This document shows positions 37,753 to 47,293 of a DNA stretch of 64,000 bases, in pieces. Numbering within the stretch: position 1 is the first letter of the stretch; each line of letters begins with the position of its first letter. Under the pieces are notes generated by a model. It saw only the letters and a list, made by a program, of their open reading frames with translations, was not told where the DNA came from and searched no databases. The stretch is from positions 44,707 to 108,706 of the forward strand of contig CALVMC010000005.1 in NCBI GenBank assembly GCA_944342015.1, in the 5' to 3' direction. The stretch comes from an uncultured Clostridia bacterium (GTDB lineage: Bacteria > Bacillota > Clostridia > Christensenellales > CALVMC01). The position numbers and the translations under genes were made by a program.

Positions 37753-38913
37753 ATGACCGTAAAAGAAAAAAGCGATAAATACCTCGTAAAGAATTATTCG
37801 AGAGAAGATATAGTTCTTGTCAAAGGAAAAGGCAGTTTTTTGTATGACGAAAAGGGAAAGGAATACATAGACTTCGGCTCCGGTATAGCCGTAAACGGAC
37901 TTGGCATAGGTGAAAGAAGGTGGAAAAAGGCGGTAATCGGTCAGATAAAGAAAATAAGCCATACCTCTAACCTTTATTACAGCAAGCCGCAGGCAGAACT
38001 TGCCGAAGAACTTTGCCGTCGTACAGGATATAAAAGAGCGTTTTTTTGCAACTCGGGTGCGGAAGCAAACGAATGTGCCATTAAATGCGCAAGGAAATAT
38101 TCTTTCGACAAGTACAAAAAAGGCAGAAGCGATATAATAACTTTCGTTAACTCCTTTCACGGAAGAACGATAGCAACTCTCAGCGCAACCGCTCAGGAAA
38201 GTATGCACGACTTTTTCTTTCCTTTTCTGGACGGCTTTGTTTATACCGAAGCGGGAGATTTTGAAAAGTTCAAAAAAGCAGCCGATAAAAAAACAGTTTG
38301 CGCCGTAATGACGGAATTTATTCAAGGCGAAGGCGGAGTACTCGTTCAGGATAAAGAGTTTATCAAAAAGGTTTACGAATACTGCAAAGAAAACGATATA
38401 TTGTTTATAGCAGACGAAGTTCAGACGGGAAACGGAAGAACCGGTAAACTTTACGCTTTTGAACATTTTGAAATCAAGCCCGATATAATTACCACTGCAA
38501 AGGGACTCGGAAACGGACTTCCGATAGGAGCCGTATTAATGGGCGAAAAAGTCGAAGAAACTTTGGGCGCAGGAAGTCACGGAAGCACATTCGGCGGAAA
38601 TCCCGCAGTTTGCGCAGGAGCCCTTTCGGTTTTAAAAAGCATTGACGAGGAACTTTTAAAAGGCGTTATTGAAAGGGAAAAAATAATAAGAGACGGTCTT
38701 TCGGAATGCAAATGCAATATAACGGGAATGGGACTTATGCTCGGAATAGAATGTAAAGATAAAAATTATGTGATAAAAGAATGTGCAAAAAGAGGACTTA
38801 TAGTACTCGGCGCAAAAAATAAAGTAAGACTTTTACCCCCGTTAAACATAAGCATAACCGTACTTTTAAGGGGGGTAAATATATTAAAAGAGGTTTTAAA
38901 CAGCGAGGTGTAA
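37753..38913 (+). CDS. argD: Acetylornithine aminotransferase
   Basis: ArgD is a class-III PLP aminotransferase converting N-acetylglutamate semialdehyde to N-acetylornithine. Seen are FCNSGAEANECAIKCAR, SFHGRTIATLSATAQ, the PLP aspartate in FIADEVQTGNGRTG, and the Schiff-base lysine in TTAKGLGNGLPIGAV. Length 386 is typical. GGAGAAAG precedes the ATG. It ends 1 base before argF. Confidence 0.96.
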   Translation: MTVKEKSDKYLVKNYSREDIVLVKGKGSFLYDEKGKEYIDFGSGIAVNGLGIGERRWKKAVIGQIKKISHTSNLYYSKPQAELAEELCRRTGYKRAFFCNSGAEANECAIKCARKYSFDKYKKGRSDIITFVNSFHGRTIATLSATAQESMHDFFFPFLDGFVYTEAGDFEKFKKAADKKTVCAVMTEFIQGEGGVLVQDKEFIKKVYEYCKENDILFIADEVQTGNGRTGKLYAFEHFEIKPDIITTAKGLGNGLPIGAVLMGEKVEETLGAGSHGSTFGGNPAVCAGALSVLKSIDEELLKGVIEREKIIRDGLSECKCNITGMGLMLGIECKDKNYVIKECAKRGLIVLGAKNKVRLLPPLNISITVLLRGVNILKEVLNSEV

Positions 38914-38914
38914 T

Positions 38915-39820
38915 ATGAAACATTTACTAAAACTCGGCGATTTGTCGTCTACCGAAATAAACGAAATATTAAATCTTGCCGATCAACTTAAATACGAACT
39001 CAAAAACGGAATACCGCACGAAGTATTAAAGGGGCAAACCTTGGGAATGATATTTACGAAAGCTTCCACAAGAACAAGGGTGTCTTTTGAAACAGGAATA
39101 TATCAATTAGGCGGTAACGGTTTGTTTTTAAGTTCTGCCGATCTGCAACTCGGAAGAGGAGAGCCGATAAAAGATACCGCAAGAGTGCTCGGAAGATATC
39201 TTAACGGAATAATGATAAGAACCTTTAAACAGTCCGATGTCGAAGAACTTGCAGAGTATTCGGGAATTCCTGTAATAAACGGACTTACCGATTACTGTCA
39301 TCCTTGTCAGGTGCTTGCCGACTTTATGACTATAAGGGAAATAAAAGGTTCTTTAAAAGGGTTAAAGCTGTGTTTTATCGGGGACGGAAACAATATGGCA
39401 AATTCTTTGATAGCAGGGTGCATAAAAACAGGTATGAAAATATTCGTAGCATGTCCAAAAAATCATATGCCCGATAAAAATCTTTGCGAAGAAGGTAAAA
39501 AGGCAAATATTTTAACCATAACCGATAATCCTTTTGAGGCCGCAGAAAAAGCCGATGTCGTCTATACCGATGTATGGGCAAGTATGGGGCAGGAAAAAGA
39601 AGCGCAGCAAAGGGCAAAAGATTTTAAAAATTTCCAGGTAAACGCCGAACTTATGAAAAAAGCCGATAAGGAGGCAATAGTATTACATTGTCTTCCCGCT
39701 CACAGAAACGAAGAAATTACCGACGAAGTACTCGAAAAACACGCAGCAGAAATCTTCGAAGAAGCAGAAAACAGATTGCACGCACAAAAGGCGGTAATGG
39801 TAAAATTAATGAAAAAATAA
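38915..39820 (+). CDS. argF: Ornithine carbamoyltransferase
   Basis: ArgF makes citrulline from ornithine and carbamoyl phosphate. The carbamoyl-phosphate loop STRTRVSFETG, the HPCQVLADFMT segment, the ornithine region DVWASMGQEKEA and the HCLPAHRNEE loop are present. Length 301. It closes the arginine cluster and is followed by a terminator. It is the anabolic form by context; there is no arcA or arcC nearby. Confidence 0.97.
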   Translation: MKHLLKLGDLSSTEINEILNLADQLKYELKNGIPHEVLKGQTLGMIFTKASTRTRVSFETGIYQLGGNGLFLSSADLQLGRGEPIKDTARVLGRYLNGIMIRTFKQSDVEELAEYSGIPVINGLTDYCHPCQVLADFMTIREIKGSLKGLKLCFIGDGNNMANSLIAGCIKTGMKIFVACPKNHMPDKNLCEEGKKANILTITDNPFEAAEKADVVYTDVWASMGQEKEAQQRAKDFKNFQVNAELMKKADKEAIVLHCLPAHRNEEITDEVLEKHAAEIFEEAENRLHAQKAVMVKLMKK

Positions 39821-39825
39821 AAATG

Positions 39826-39848
39826 CGCCGTATTAAACGGCGTTTTTT
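39826..39848 (+). terminator. Terminator of the arginine operon
   Basis: CGCCG / CGGCG stem with a 7-base loop, followed by six T; it begins 5 bases after the argF stop. Confidence 0.85.
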
Positions 39849-40273
39849 ATTAAATCGGATTTAAAAAATATTAAAGCAAATTTTTTGTATTTAATAAGTA
39901 AATATTATCAATTAGATTGCCGAAAATTTACTTTAATCGTTTATTATAATGTAAAAATTACAGACTTTATTTAAAGTAAGTCTGAAAAAAAGCAATAATC
40001 AAAATAAAAGATAAACAATGCGGTTTAAGATATTTTATACACAGACAAACGCAAACATATCGTGCGTTTTGCGGTACTAATTTATGAACTTTATTTAAAA
40101 ATAATATTAAACAGCGTGTTTTGCAGGGTTAAAATCGTTTAATTATAATTGCAGTAAAAAAGGAAATGGTATTAAATAAATTTAAGCCGTTTAAAAAAAT
40201 AATCGGTTAAGAAAAGCAGCATAATTAAAGATTGATATTTAATTAAAAAGCAAAACATAAAAAGGAAGAGCAT
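39849..40273. other. Intergenic stretch before the deaminase gene
   Basis: About 425 bases without a supported gene. It contains a hairpin AAACGCA-N9-TGCGTTT at 40047-40069, similar to one near 28516. I looked for a purine-riboswitch core before the deaminase and did not see one. Confidence 0.4.
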
Positions 40274-40732
40274 ATGGATAAATTTATGGAAGAGGCTTTA
40301 AAGGAAGGAAGAAAGGCAATCGAAAAAAACGAAGGCGGACCTTTCGGCGCAGTAATAGTAAAAGACGGAAAAATAATAGCCAAAGGACACAACAGAGTGC
40401 TTTCGACAAACGACCCTACTTGCCACGGAGAAATAGACGCTATAAGAAAAGCTTGTAAAAAACTGAATACTTACGATTTAAAAGGCTGTATACTTTATAC
40501 AACGGGCGAGCCTTGTCCAATGTGCGCTTGCGCTTGCCTTTGGGCAAATATAGAAAAGGTATATTACGGTTGCAGTATATCCGATACCGAAGATATAGGG
40601 TTCAGAGATAACGGCTTCTATAAATTTTTCGAACAAGATAAAAGAAAAAACTACTTTATTCAAACAGAAAAAGTAAAATGCCTTACTCTTTATAACGATT
40701 ATAAAAACAAAAAAGATAAAAAAGAGTATTAA
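40274..40732 (+). CDS. Nucleoside/guanine deaminase family protein
   Basis: The 152-residue enzyme belongs to the zinc-dependent cytidine-deaminase fold. Seen are GGPFGAVIVKDGKIIAKGHN, the metal histidine and catalytic glutamate in CHGEIDAIRKA (HGE instead of the common HAE), and the two metal cysteines in EPCPMCACACLWA. The end DTEDIGFRDNGFYKFFE is close to Bacillus-type GuaD guanine deaminases, which hydrolyse guanine to xanthine. The tRNA adenosine deaminase TadA is a less likely alternative because the family's C-terminal features are missing. AAGGAAGAGC precedes the ATG. It is a single gene with its own terminator. Confidence 0.85.
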   Translation: MDKFMEEALKEGRKAIEKNEGGPFGAVIVKDGKIIAKGHNRVLSTNDPTCHGEIDAIRKACKKLNTYDLKGCILYTTGEPCPMCACACLWANIEKVYYGCSISDTEDIGFRDNGFYKFFEQDKRKNYFIQTEKVKCLTLYNDYKNKKDKKEY

Positions 40733-40737
40733 AAATA

Positions 40738-40758
40738 AGCACCGCAGGTGCTTTTTTT
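40738..40758 (+). terminator. Intrinsic terminator after the deaminase gene
   Basis: AGCACC / GGTGCT stem with a 3-base loop followed by seven T. Confidence 0.85.
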
Positions 40759-40812
40759 ATAGTTAATTTTAAAATTATTTTGAACAAACAATTTTCTAAA
40801 TTATTAAAATAA

Positions 40813-40841
40813 TTGAATTGTTATTATTTAAATGATATAAT
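40813..40841 (+). promoter_or_regulatory. Promoter of the restriction-modification pair
   Basis: TTGAAT, a 17-base spacer and TATAAT, 29 bases before the first start codon of the pair. Confidence 0.7.
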
Positions 40842-40870
40842 TTAAAGTAAGAAAATAATCGGTGAGTAAA

Positions 40871-41854
40871 ATGGTAAAAAAAGAAACGGCAGATATAAAA
40901 GAAAACAGCATTCTGAAATTAGATTCGGAATTGTTATCCGTTTTACTCAAAGATATGAGTTCCAAAAAAAATATTATATGGGCAACCGATAATTATTCCG
41001 AAAACGGAAAAGGATATCAAAAAACAGATAAAATTACCGTATTTTCCGTTACCGGAAAAAACGGCAGTATTATAAAACCCCGTGTCGAAAAATCCAAAAC
41101 AGAACAACAAATTCGAATACGAGACAAAGCCGAAGTATTTACACCTTCTTGGATATGCAATAAACAAAATAATCTTATAGACGAACAGTGGTTTAATGCT
41201 GCAAATGTTTTCAATACTGAAAATGAAAAAACATGGCAAACAAGTAAAAATAAAATAAAATTTCCCACAGCAGACGGAAAAACATGGCAGGATTATGTTG
41301 TTTCTGTAAGACTTGAAATAACTTGCGGCGAAGCACCGTATCTTGCAAGCCGTTACGATACCGTTACAGGCGAGCTTATACCCGTAAAAGACAGAATAGG
41401 TATTTTAGACAGGAAACTCAGAGTAGTAAACGAGAATACCGAAATAGAATCGGAATGGAAATTTTGGGCAAAAAAAGCAATGCAAAGTACCTACGGTTTT
41501 GATTGGCAGGGCGACAATGTATTACTTGCAAGAGAAAATTTGCTGTATACCTATATCGATAATTACGAGTTACAATTCAACAAAAAGCCCGAAAAAGAAG
41601 AGTTAAGAAATATAGCCGCAATTTTAGCATGGAACATTTGGCAGATGGACGGACTTAAATATGTTATTCCCGAAAGTTGCCATAACGAAAAAATAGTCGA
41701 AAGATTATTATGGGGCGAAGAAATTCACGAAGAGTCATGCGAAGGCTGTAGAAAAAACAATCCCAAAAAACATAACGGTATATATTGCTACATTATGGAT
41801 TGGGAAAAAGGTAAGAAGGTTAAGTTTGTAGACTTGTTTAAGGAGAAAAAATAA
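40871..41854 (+). CDS. Restriction-modification accessory protein with AEVFTP motif
   Basis: The 327-residue protein carries RDKAEVFTPSWICNKQ, the N-terminal signature of type I/IIG adenine methyltransferases. I see no Asn-Pro-Pro-Tyr catalytic motif and no full SAM-binding glycine motif, so it is probably a non-catalytic partner or specificity-type subunit. Annotations of similar proteins as 'restriction endonuclease subunit M' reflect this motif. Four clustered cysteines or histidines near the end (CHNEK, CEGCRKNN, YCYIMDW) could bind zinc. The ATG is chosen because GGTGAG lies just upstream; a GTG nine bases earlier is possible. It ends 1 base before the helicase-methyltransferase gene. 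Its base usage is host-like. Confidence 0.7.
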   Translation: MVKKETADIKENSILKLDSELLSVLLKDMSSKKNIIWATDNYSENGKGYQKTDKITVFSVTGKNGSIIKPRVEKSKTEQQIRIRDKAEVFTPSWICNKQNNLIDEQWFNAANVFNTENEKTWQTSKNKIKFPTADGKTWQDYVVSVRLEITCGEAPYLASRYDTVTGELIPVKDRIGILDRKLRVVNENTEIESEWKFWAKKAMQSTYGFDWQGDNVLLARENLLYTYIDNYELQFNKKPEKEELRNIAAILAWNIWQMDGLKYVIPESCHNEKIVERLLWGEEIHEESCEGCRKNNPKKHNGIYCYIMDWEKGKKVKFVDLFKEKK

Positions 41855-41855
41855 T

Positions 41856-44800
41856 ATGAAGGAATATATAACCTTAAACGAAATGGAAAATACAATCGAA
41901 GTAAGACGGGAACCGCATATCTATGCTTTTTCTACAAATACTGTACCTAACTATATAAAAGTCGGCGATACATCTCGAAGTATTGAAAAAAGATTAACAG
42001 AGTGGAAAGATTTATTTTCGGATTTGGAAAGAGTTTTTCCCGATATCGAAAACGAAGAAGAAGCGCTTGCAAAAGTCAATAAAGATATTTATTTCAGAGA
42101 TTATGCTTTGCACACTTATCTGACAAATAAAGGCTATAACAGATTAGATAAGAAAAAATTTTATAATTTATTTGGCGAAAATATTTATTTTTCTAACGAA
42201 TTTTTTGAAAATGTTTCAACGGAAGAAATAAAACACGGAATACAAGAAATAAAAAGAGGATACGAACAAAAAAATCCTAACTATTTATATTATAAATTAA
42301 AAGACAAAAATGTAATAGATAAACATTGGAATAACGATAAAGATTGGAAATTGCGTGACAACCAGGAAAAAGTTGTAGAAAATTTCTGTGAAAAAATTAA
42401 AACGCAAAAAGAATTATTAATGTACGCAGTTATGCGATTCGGTAAATCGTTTACCGCATTGTCGTGTGCCGCAAGAAATAATTTCAAAAAAGTTTTAATC
42501 GTTTCGGCAAAAGCCGATGTCGCTAACGAATGGAAAAAAACGGTTGAAATGCCAAAGTGCTTTAAAGAATATGCATTTTTATGCGATAGAAATTTTGTTG
42601 AAAACCCGAATATTATAGACGAAATTTTATGCAATAAAAACAACGATGAGTTTAAAAATAAAAATGCCGTTGCAGTTTTCTTAACTCTTCAAAATCTTAC
42701 AGGTAGCGGAAAAGAAAGCGGCGAAATAAAAGAAAAGCTGAAAAACATTTATAAAACATATTTCGATATGATAATTATAGACGAAACCCATTTCGGCGCA
42801 TGGGCGGCTACTTACGGAATGCCTATAAAAAGAGATAAAAACGACGACGAAGAAGATTTTGCCGTAATTAATAATGAAATAAACGAATTCAAAAAATTAG
42901 AAGAAGAAACAAAAAAACTTAAAAGCGATATAAGACTTCACCTTTCCGGAACACCTTACAATTTATTATACAGAGATGAATTTAATCAAAAAAATATGAT
43001 TGCGTCCTGTCAGTTCAGTGATATTTTAAACGATAAAGAAAAATGGTTAAAAGAACATAAAAAAGATATCGATTCCGGAACAATAAATCCCGAAACGGCT
43101 TTTCCTTATGAAGAATATGATAATCCTTATTTCGGTTTTCCCAAAATGCTTAGATTCGCTTTTAATATACCCCAAGAAACTCAACAAATTTTGGAAAACG
43201 CTTCAAAAAACGGAAATAAATGGACATTGAACGATTTGCTTTTAACAGATAAAGGAGACGATACAAAGTTTATTTACGAAAAAGAAGTTTTAAATCTTTT
43301 AAAAATTATCGACGGAAAAAATACCGATAAAAAAATACTGAGTTTTCTCAATATTCCTAAAATCAAAGAAAACGATGTTTGTAAACATATCGTTATGGTT
43401 TTGCCTTATAAGTATTCTTGTGACGCTATGGAAAATCTTTTATTGAACAATAAAAACGATTTTATAAATTTAAAAGACTATAATGTACTCAATATCACGG
43501 GTCACAAACTTACTTCGCAACTTGACAGCGTTGATAAGGTAAAGGCAACTATAAAACAATGCGAACAAAACGGTATCAAAACCCTTACTCTTACCGTAAA
43601 CAAAATGCTTACCGGAGTTACCGTTCCCGAGTGGGATACTATGATTATGCTCAAAAATACAAAATCCCCACAAGAGTATGATCAGGCGATATTCAGAATC
43701 CAAAATCAATATGTAAAAGAAATAGAAGCAGAGGATAAAAACGGCAAAAAGTATGTTACTAAAATAGATATGAAACCGCAAACGATTTTAGTCGATTTTG
43801 ACCCTGCAAGAATGTTCGAACTTCAAGGAATTTCCATAAAAATTGCCGGTGATGTTACAAATCAAAACTATGATTTTGAAAAAGTTTTAAATAAAGAACT
43901 CGAATATTTTCCTATAATTACCAACAATGCCGACAGGCTTGTACAAGTTAACCCGACAGATATTATAAAAATTATTTCCGATTATAATAAGAATATTTCC
44001 ATAATGGAAGCAAGCAATAAAGTTGAATTAGACGAAAATATGCTTTCCGATAGTATGCTGTATAATTTTATTAGTAGTTTATCCGAAAAGGGAATAAGCA
44101 GCAATATAAAAGACAGAATGTATAACAGCGATAAAATTTCGGATATGAATATCGACGGTTTGCTTGACGGCAAAACAGACAGCGATAAAGACAGAGAAGA
44201 CATTTATGAAAACAATAACTTAAAAACAGAAGAAAATAGTTCAGACAATAAAAGCGAATTAAAAAAGTTAAGAAAAAATTATAAAAACTTTATTGCTCTT
44301 TTAATGTTTTATTCATTTTTGACTAAATCCAATATAACTTCTTTGAAAGATATTGTAAAAAGTATTACGGAAGAAAGCATATACAAAGATGAAAATTTAA
44401 GGATTTTTAAAAATCTGAATTTGGATTTAAATTATATAAAGCTACATATCGAAAAATGCAGAAGGGCTTTTGCCTTTGATATAGACAGACAATTAGAACA
44501 AGCAAATTTATTATCAAAGGAAGAAGATTTATCCGAAGAAGAAAGGGTAAATAATGCTCTTAAAAGGTTCAGCAGAATTTCCGAGGCGGAAATAGTTACG
44601 CCGAATAATATTTGCCACGATATGTATTTAAATATAGGGAAAGACAAACTTCTACAAATAGTAAACGGCGGAGGAAGAATACTCGATATAGCAAGCAAAA
44701 CGGCAGAGTTTACCGTTGCGTTATATAACTTATTGAAAAACGATACCGAAATTGAAAAAATAAAAAGTTCGATATACTGTATTCCTACTTCTTCTCTGAC

Positions 44801-46079
44801 CTATGAATTTACAAGAAAAATTTATGAAATTTTAAAGTTTCCGATTTCTCATATAGCCGATCCGGAAAAATTGAATACTTTTAAATTATTGGATAAAAAA
44901 ATAATAAAAAAGGACGGAAAGCCGTCAAAAGAAATAGATTACGAAAAAATTTGCGATATACTAACACAGGACAAAACATTCAGCGATATAAACATAAATG
45001 ATACAGTAATAAAAGGAGATAAAAAAGTGAAATTTGACGCAGTAGTCGGCAATCCGCCGTATCAGGAAACTGTAAAAATTGCAACAAAAGGGAATAATGA
45101 TAATACTATTAATTTATATAATCATTTTAAAAATTTATCCAGAAAAATATCTAATATTGTAAGTCTAATTTATCCAGCGAAGGAGTATCAAAGAGGAATC
45201 GAAAACTTTTTAGATAAAGAATTAATTAAAATAAATATATATAATGGTAGCAATAAAGGAAGTGAAAAGAATATTCCAGGAGAAGAAGATATTTTTGGTA
45301 ATGCTGTTCGTCGCATTTTAGGAGATGTCGGTGTTTATTTATGGGATAAAAACAAACCAACAGAAAAAATAATTTATCAGAATTGCTTAATTGATAGAAC
45401 TGATAGAATTATGCCTGTTAGAAAAGAGTTTTTTAGTATAGCAGAAAAATTAAAAAATATTACTAATTCGAATAAAAAATATTTTATAAAAAAATGTTGT
45501 GAATCAAATTTTGTAGAAAATAATCCTGATATGATATTATCGCAGGTAACAGACAGAAATGCACATGTTCCACATGGATACACAAAAGTTATTACTAACA
45601 ATAAAGCGGGATCTGGGGGAAAAGCATATTGGTACTATATTAAAACAAAATCATTGGAATATTTGCAACCAGAAGTTTATAAAGTAGTTATAAGTTCAGC
45701 TTATCCTAATGAAGCATTTAGAAACCCTAACAATATAATGCTTCTATCAAAAGAAGAAATGTTCGGAAGAACTAAATTATGTTTATATTATTCTGATAAT
45801 TTGACCGATGCACTAAATTATATTTTATATATGAAAACACATTTTGTGAGATTAATTTCTGAATTAACACCATATAAATTTATGTATTATTTGCCAGATT
45901 TTAATTCAATAAAAAACAATATTGATTGGAGTAAAAGTATAACAAATTTAGATCAAGAAGCAAACGCAAAGTATGAGTGCGAAACAATAAACGAAATAGA
46001 TTCTCAATTATATAAAAAATACAATTTTACAAAAGAAGAAGTGCAATTTATCGAATCTATGATAAAACCTATGAAGTAA
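41856..46079 (+). CDS. Single-chain GIY-YIG / SF2 helicase / N6-adenine methyltransferase
   Basis: This 1407-residue protein appears to be a complete restriction-modification enzyme. Residues 20-55 resemble a GIY-YIG/T5orf172 nuclease core (HIYAFSTN, NYIKVGDTSRSIEKRL). An SF2 helicase follows: MRFGKSFTAL (about 194-203, motif I, with Arg-Phe replacing the usual small residues), IIIDETHFGAW (DETH box, about 306), LHLSGTPYN (about 361), LTGVTVPEWD (about 582) and QAIFRIQNQY. After a coiled linker is a methyltransferase: AEIVTPNNICHDMYLNI (about 911), GGGRILDIASKTAEF (atypical motif I) and VVGNPPYQET (motif IV, about 1063). The last 330 residues should be the target-recognition domain; from about 45090 the DNA is more AT-rich with different codons. 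AAGGAG precedes the ATG. Function inferred; recognition site unknown. Confidence 0.82.
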   Translation: MKEYITLNEMENTIEVRREPHIYAFSTNTVPNYIKVGDTSRSIEKRLTEWKDLFSDLERVFPDIENEEEALAKVNKDIYFRDYALHTYLTNKGYNRLDKKKFYNLFGENIYFSNEFFENVSTEEIKHGIQEIKRGYEQKNPNYLYYKLKDKNVIDKHWNNDKDWKLRDNQEKVVENFCEKIKTQKELLMYAVMRFGKSFTALSCAARNNFKKVLIVSAKADVANEWKKTVEMPKCFKEYAFLCDRNFVENPNIIDEILCNKNNDEFKNKNAVAVFLTLQNLTGSGKESGEIKEKLKNIYKTYFDMIIIDETHFGAWAATYGMPIKRDKNDDEEDFAVINNEINEFKKLEEETKKLKSDIRLHLSGTPYNLLYRDEFNQKNMIASCQFSDILNDKEKWLKEHKKDIDSGTINPETAFPYEEYDNPYFGFPKMLRFAFNIPQETQQILENASKNGNKWTLNDLLLTDKGDDTKFIYEKEVLNLLKIIDGKNTDKKILSFLNIPKIKENDVCKHIVMVLPYKYSCDAMENLLLNNKNDFINLKDYNVLNITGHKLTSQLDSVDKVKATIKQCEQNGIKTLTLTVNKMLTGVTVPEWDTMIMLKNTKSPQEYDQAIFRIQNQYVKEIEAEDKNGKKYVTKIDMKPQTILVDFDPARMFELQGISIKIAGDVTNQNYDFEKVLNKELEYFPIITNNADRLVQVNPTDIIKIISDYNKNISIMEASNKVELDENMLSDSMLYNFISSLSEKGISSNIKDRMYNSDKISDMNIDGLLDGKTDSDKDREDIYENNNLKTEENSSDNKSELKKLRKNYKNFIALLMFYSFLTKSNITSLKDIVKSITEESIYKDENLRIFKNLNLDLNYIKLHIEKCRRAFAFDIDRQLEQANLLSKEEDLSEEERVNNALKRFSRISEAEIVTPNNICHDMYLNIGKDKLLQIVNGGGRILDIASKTAEFTVALYNLLKNDTEIEKIKSSIYCIPTSSLTYEFTRKIYEILKFPISHIADPEKLNTFKLLDKKIIKKDGKPSKEIDYEKICDILTQDKTFSDININDTVIKGDKKVKFDAVVGNPPYQETVKIATKGNNDNTINLYNHFKNLSRKISNIVSLIYPAKEYQRGIENFLDKELIKINIYNGSNKGSEKNIPGEEDIFGNAVRRILGDVGVYLWDKNKPTEKIIYQNCLIDRTDRIMPVRKEFFSIAEKLKNITNSNKKYFIKKCCESNFVENNPDMILSQVTDRNAHVPHGYTKVITNNKAGSGGKAYWYYIKTKSLEYLQPEVYKVVISSAYPNEAFRNPNNIMLLSKEEMFGRTKLCLYYSDNLTDALNYILYMKTHFVRLISELTPYKFMYYLPDFNSIKNNIDWSKSITNLDQEANAKYECETINEIDSQLYKKYNFTKEEVQFIESMIKPMK

Positions 46080-46093
46080 AAATGATAATAAAC

Positions 46094-46126
46094 AAAAAAA
46101 GACGCATATCAATGCGTCTTTTTTAT
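46094..46126. terminator. Bidirectional terminator between convergent genes
   Basis: AAAAAGACGCAT / ATGCGTCTTTTT stem with A and T flanks; it serves both the restriction-modification operon and the convergent oxidoreductase operon. Confidence 0.9.
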
Positions 46127-46141
46127 TAATTTTAAATTATA

Positions 46142-47290
46142 TCAGCCTTCGGGAACGGTAAGTTCCATATCGCTGTCGGGATAAGAGCAGCAAGGGTGGA
46201 TATAGGAAAATTTTGCGTCGGCAAGTCTTCTTTTATCTGCGCCCGCTATACTGAACTGTCCGCTTATAAGTTTACTGTGGCAATATCCGCAGCCGCCGGC
46301 TCTGCACCTTGACGGAACTTTCAGTCCTGCTTTTTCCATTGATACCAAAAGGGTTTCGTCCGAACTTGCTTCTATTTCATAGCTGTTATCTTTTATGTTG
46401 ACTTTCAATTTGTATTTTTTAGGCTTAACATCTCTTACCCCTATGCAATTTGCTTCGTGTTTAAGGTATTTTCCTGTTACATTCATTTTTTCAAGTTCCT
46501 TATCTACGAATGCATACATTGCGTCGGGGCCGCAAAGCATTGCGGTAAATTCTTCGGTTACATACTTTTCTATTATCTTTTTGGTAATAAATCCTTCTTC
46601 GTAGCCCGATTTCTTTTCGTCGCTCAGTACATATATAACCTTGAAATTGTCGCTTACAAGAGAGTCGAGTTCCTTTTTAAAGATTAAATCTTTTTCGGTT
46701 TTTGCACCGTAAAAAAGTATAAGTTTAAATTCTTCACTGCCTTCTTTTATTGCTTGCGCCATTGAATAGAAGGGAGTTATGCCACTGCCGCCTGCAATTC
46801 CGACAACGGTTTTTCTGTCTTTCAACGGTTCATAGTAAAACTGTCCGAAAGGGGCGCCCAAAGTAAATTCGTCGCCGACCTTAGCATTTTTGAACATCCA
46901 GTCGCTGAAAAATCCTGCCTTCTTTATTGTCAGAGATACTTTTCCTTCTTTAAGTGCGGTTAAAGGGGAAGAGGATATTGCATAAGGTCTGCTGACCAGA
47001 CTTTCGCCCACATTACTTCTCAGTACTGCATACTGTCCTGCTCTGAAAAAGGTTTTCTTTGTAAGTTCGAAAGTATAGGTTTTTGTATCGGCTGTATCTT
47101 TTACTATATCTATAAGTTTTACCGATTGATTTCCCGGATGCAATATTTTTGCGGTTTCGTTAACCTTATAAGTTTTAGGAAGAGGAGTTGACGGCGCACC
47201 GGATAATTTTTCTCTTCTGACTTTCACCATTTTTTTGAACCTTAAAAGGTCCATAAATCCGAAAATTTGTTTTTTGAAACGATATGCCAT
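46142..47290 (-). CDS. Flavin reductase with C-terminal 2Fe-2S ferredoxin domain
   Basis: The 382-residue protein combines a ferredoxin-NADP-reductase-type module with a plant-type [2Fe-2S] domain. The FAD motif is RPYAISSSP (about residue 112) and the nicotinamide motif is GIAGGSGITPFYSM, with the end of the module at AMLCGPDAMYAFV. The cluster cysteines are in PSRCRAGGCGYCHSKL (C-x4-C-x2-C), with a later cysteine in HPCCSYPD. It should pass electrons from NAD(P)H to a partner, probably the FAD oxidoreductase encoded 3 bases upstream. The first 45 residues are a basic extension, possibly membrane-peripheral. Substrate unknown. Confidence 0.85.
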   Translation of the reverse strand: MAYRFKKQIFGFMDLLRFKKMVKVRREKLSGAPSTPLPKTYKVNETAKILHPGNQSVKLIDIVKDTADTKTYTFELTKKTFFRAGQYAVLRSNVGESLVSRPYAISSSPLTALKEGKVSLTIKKAGFFSDWMFKNAKVGDEFTLGAPFGQFYYEPLKDRKTVVGIAGGSGITPFYSMAQAIKEGSEEFKLILFYGAKTEKDLIFKKELDSLVSDNFKVIYVLSDEKKSGYEEGFITKKIIEKYVTEEFTAMLCGPDAMYAFVDKELEKMNVTGKYLKHEANCIGVRDVKPKKYKLKVNIKDNSYEIEASSDETLLVSMEKAGLKVPSRCRAGGCGYCHSKLISGQFSIAGADKRRLADAKFSYIHPCCSYPDSDMELTVPEG

Positions 47291-47293
47291 TTT

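Noticed and set aside
37696..38466. 256-residue minus-strand frame opposite argB and argD
   Set aside because: Shadow of strongly supported arginine genes; Phe/Ser-rich with no motif.
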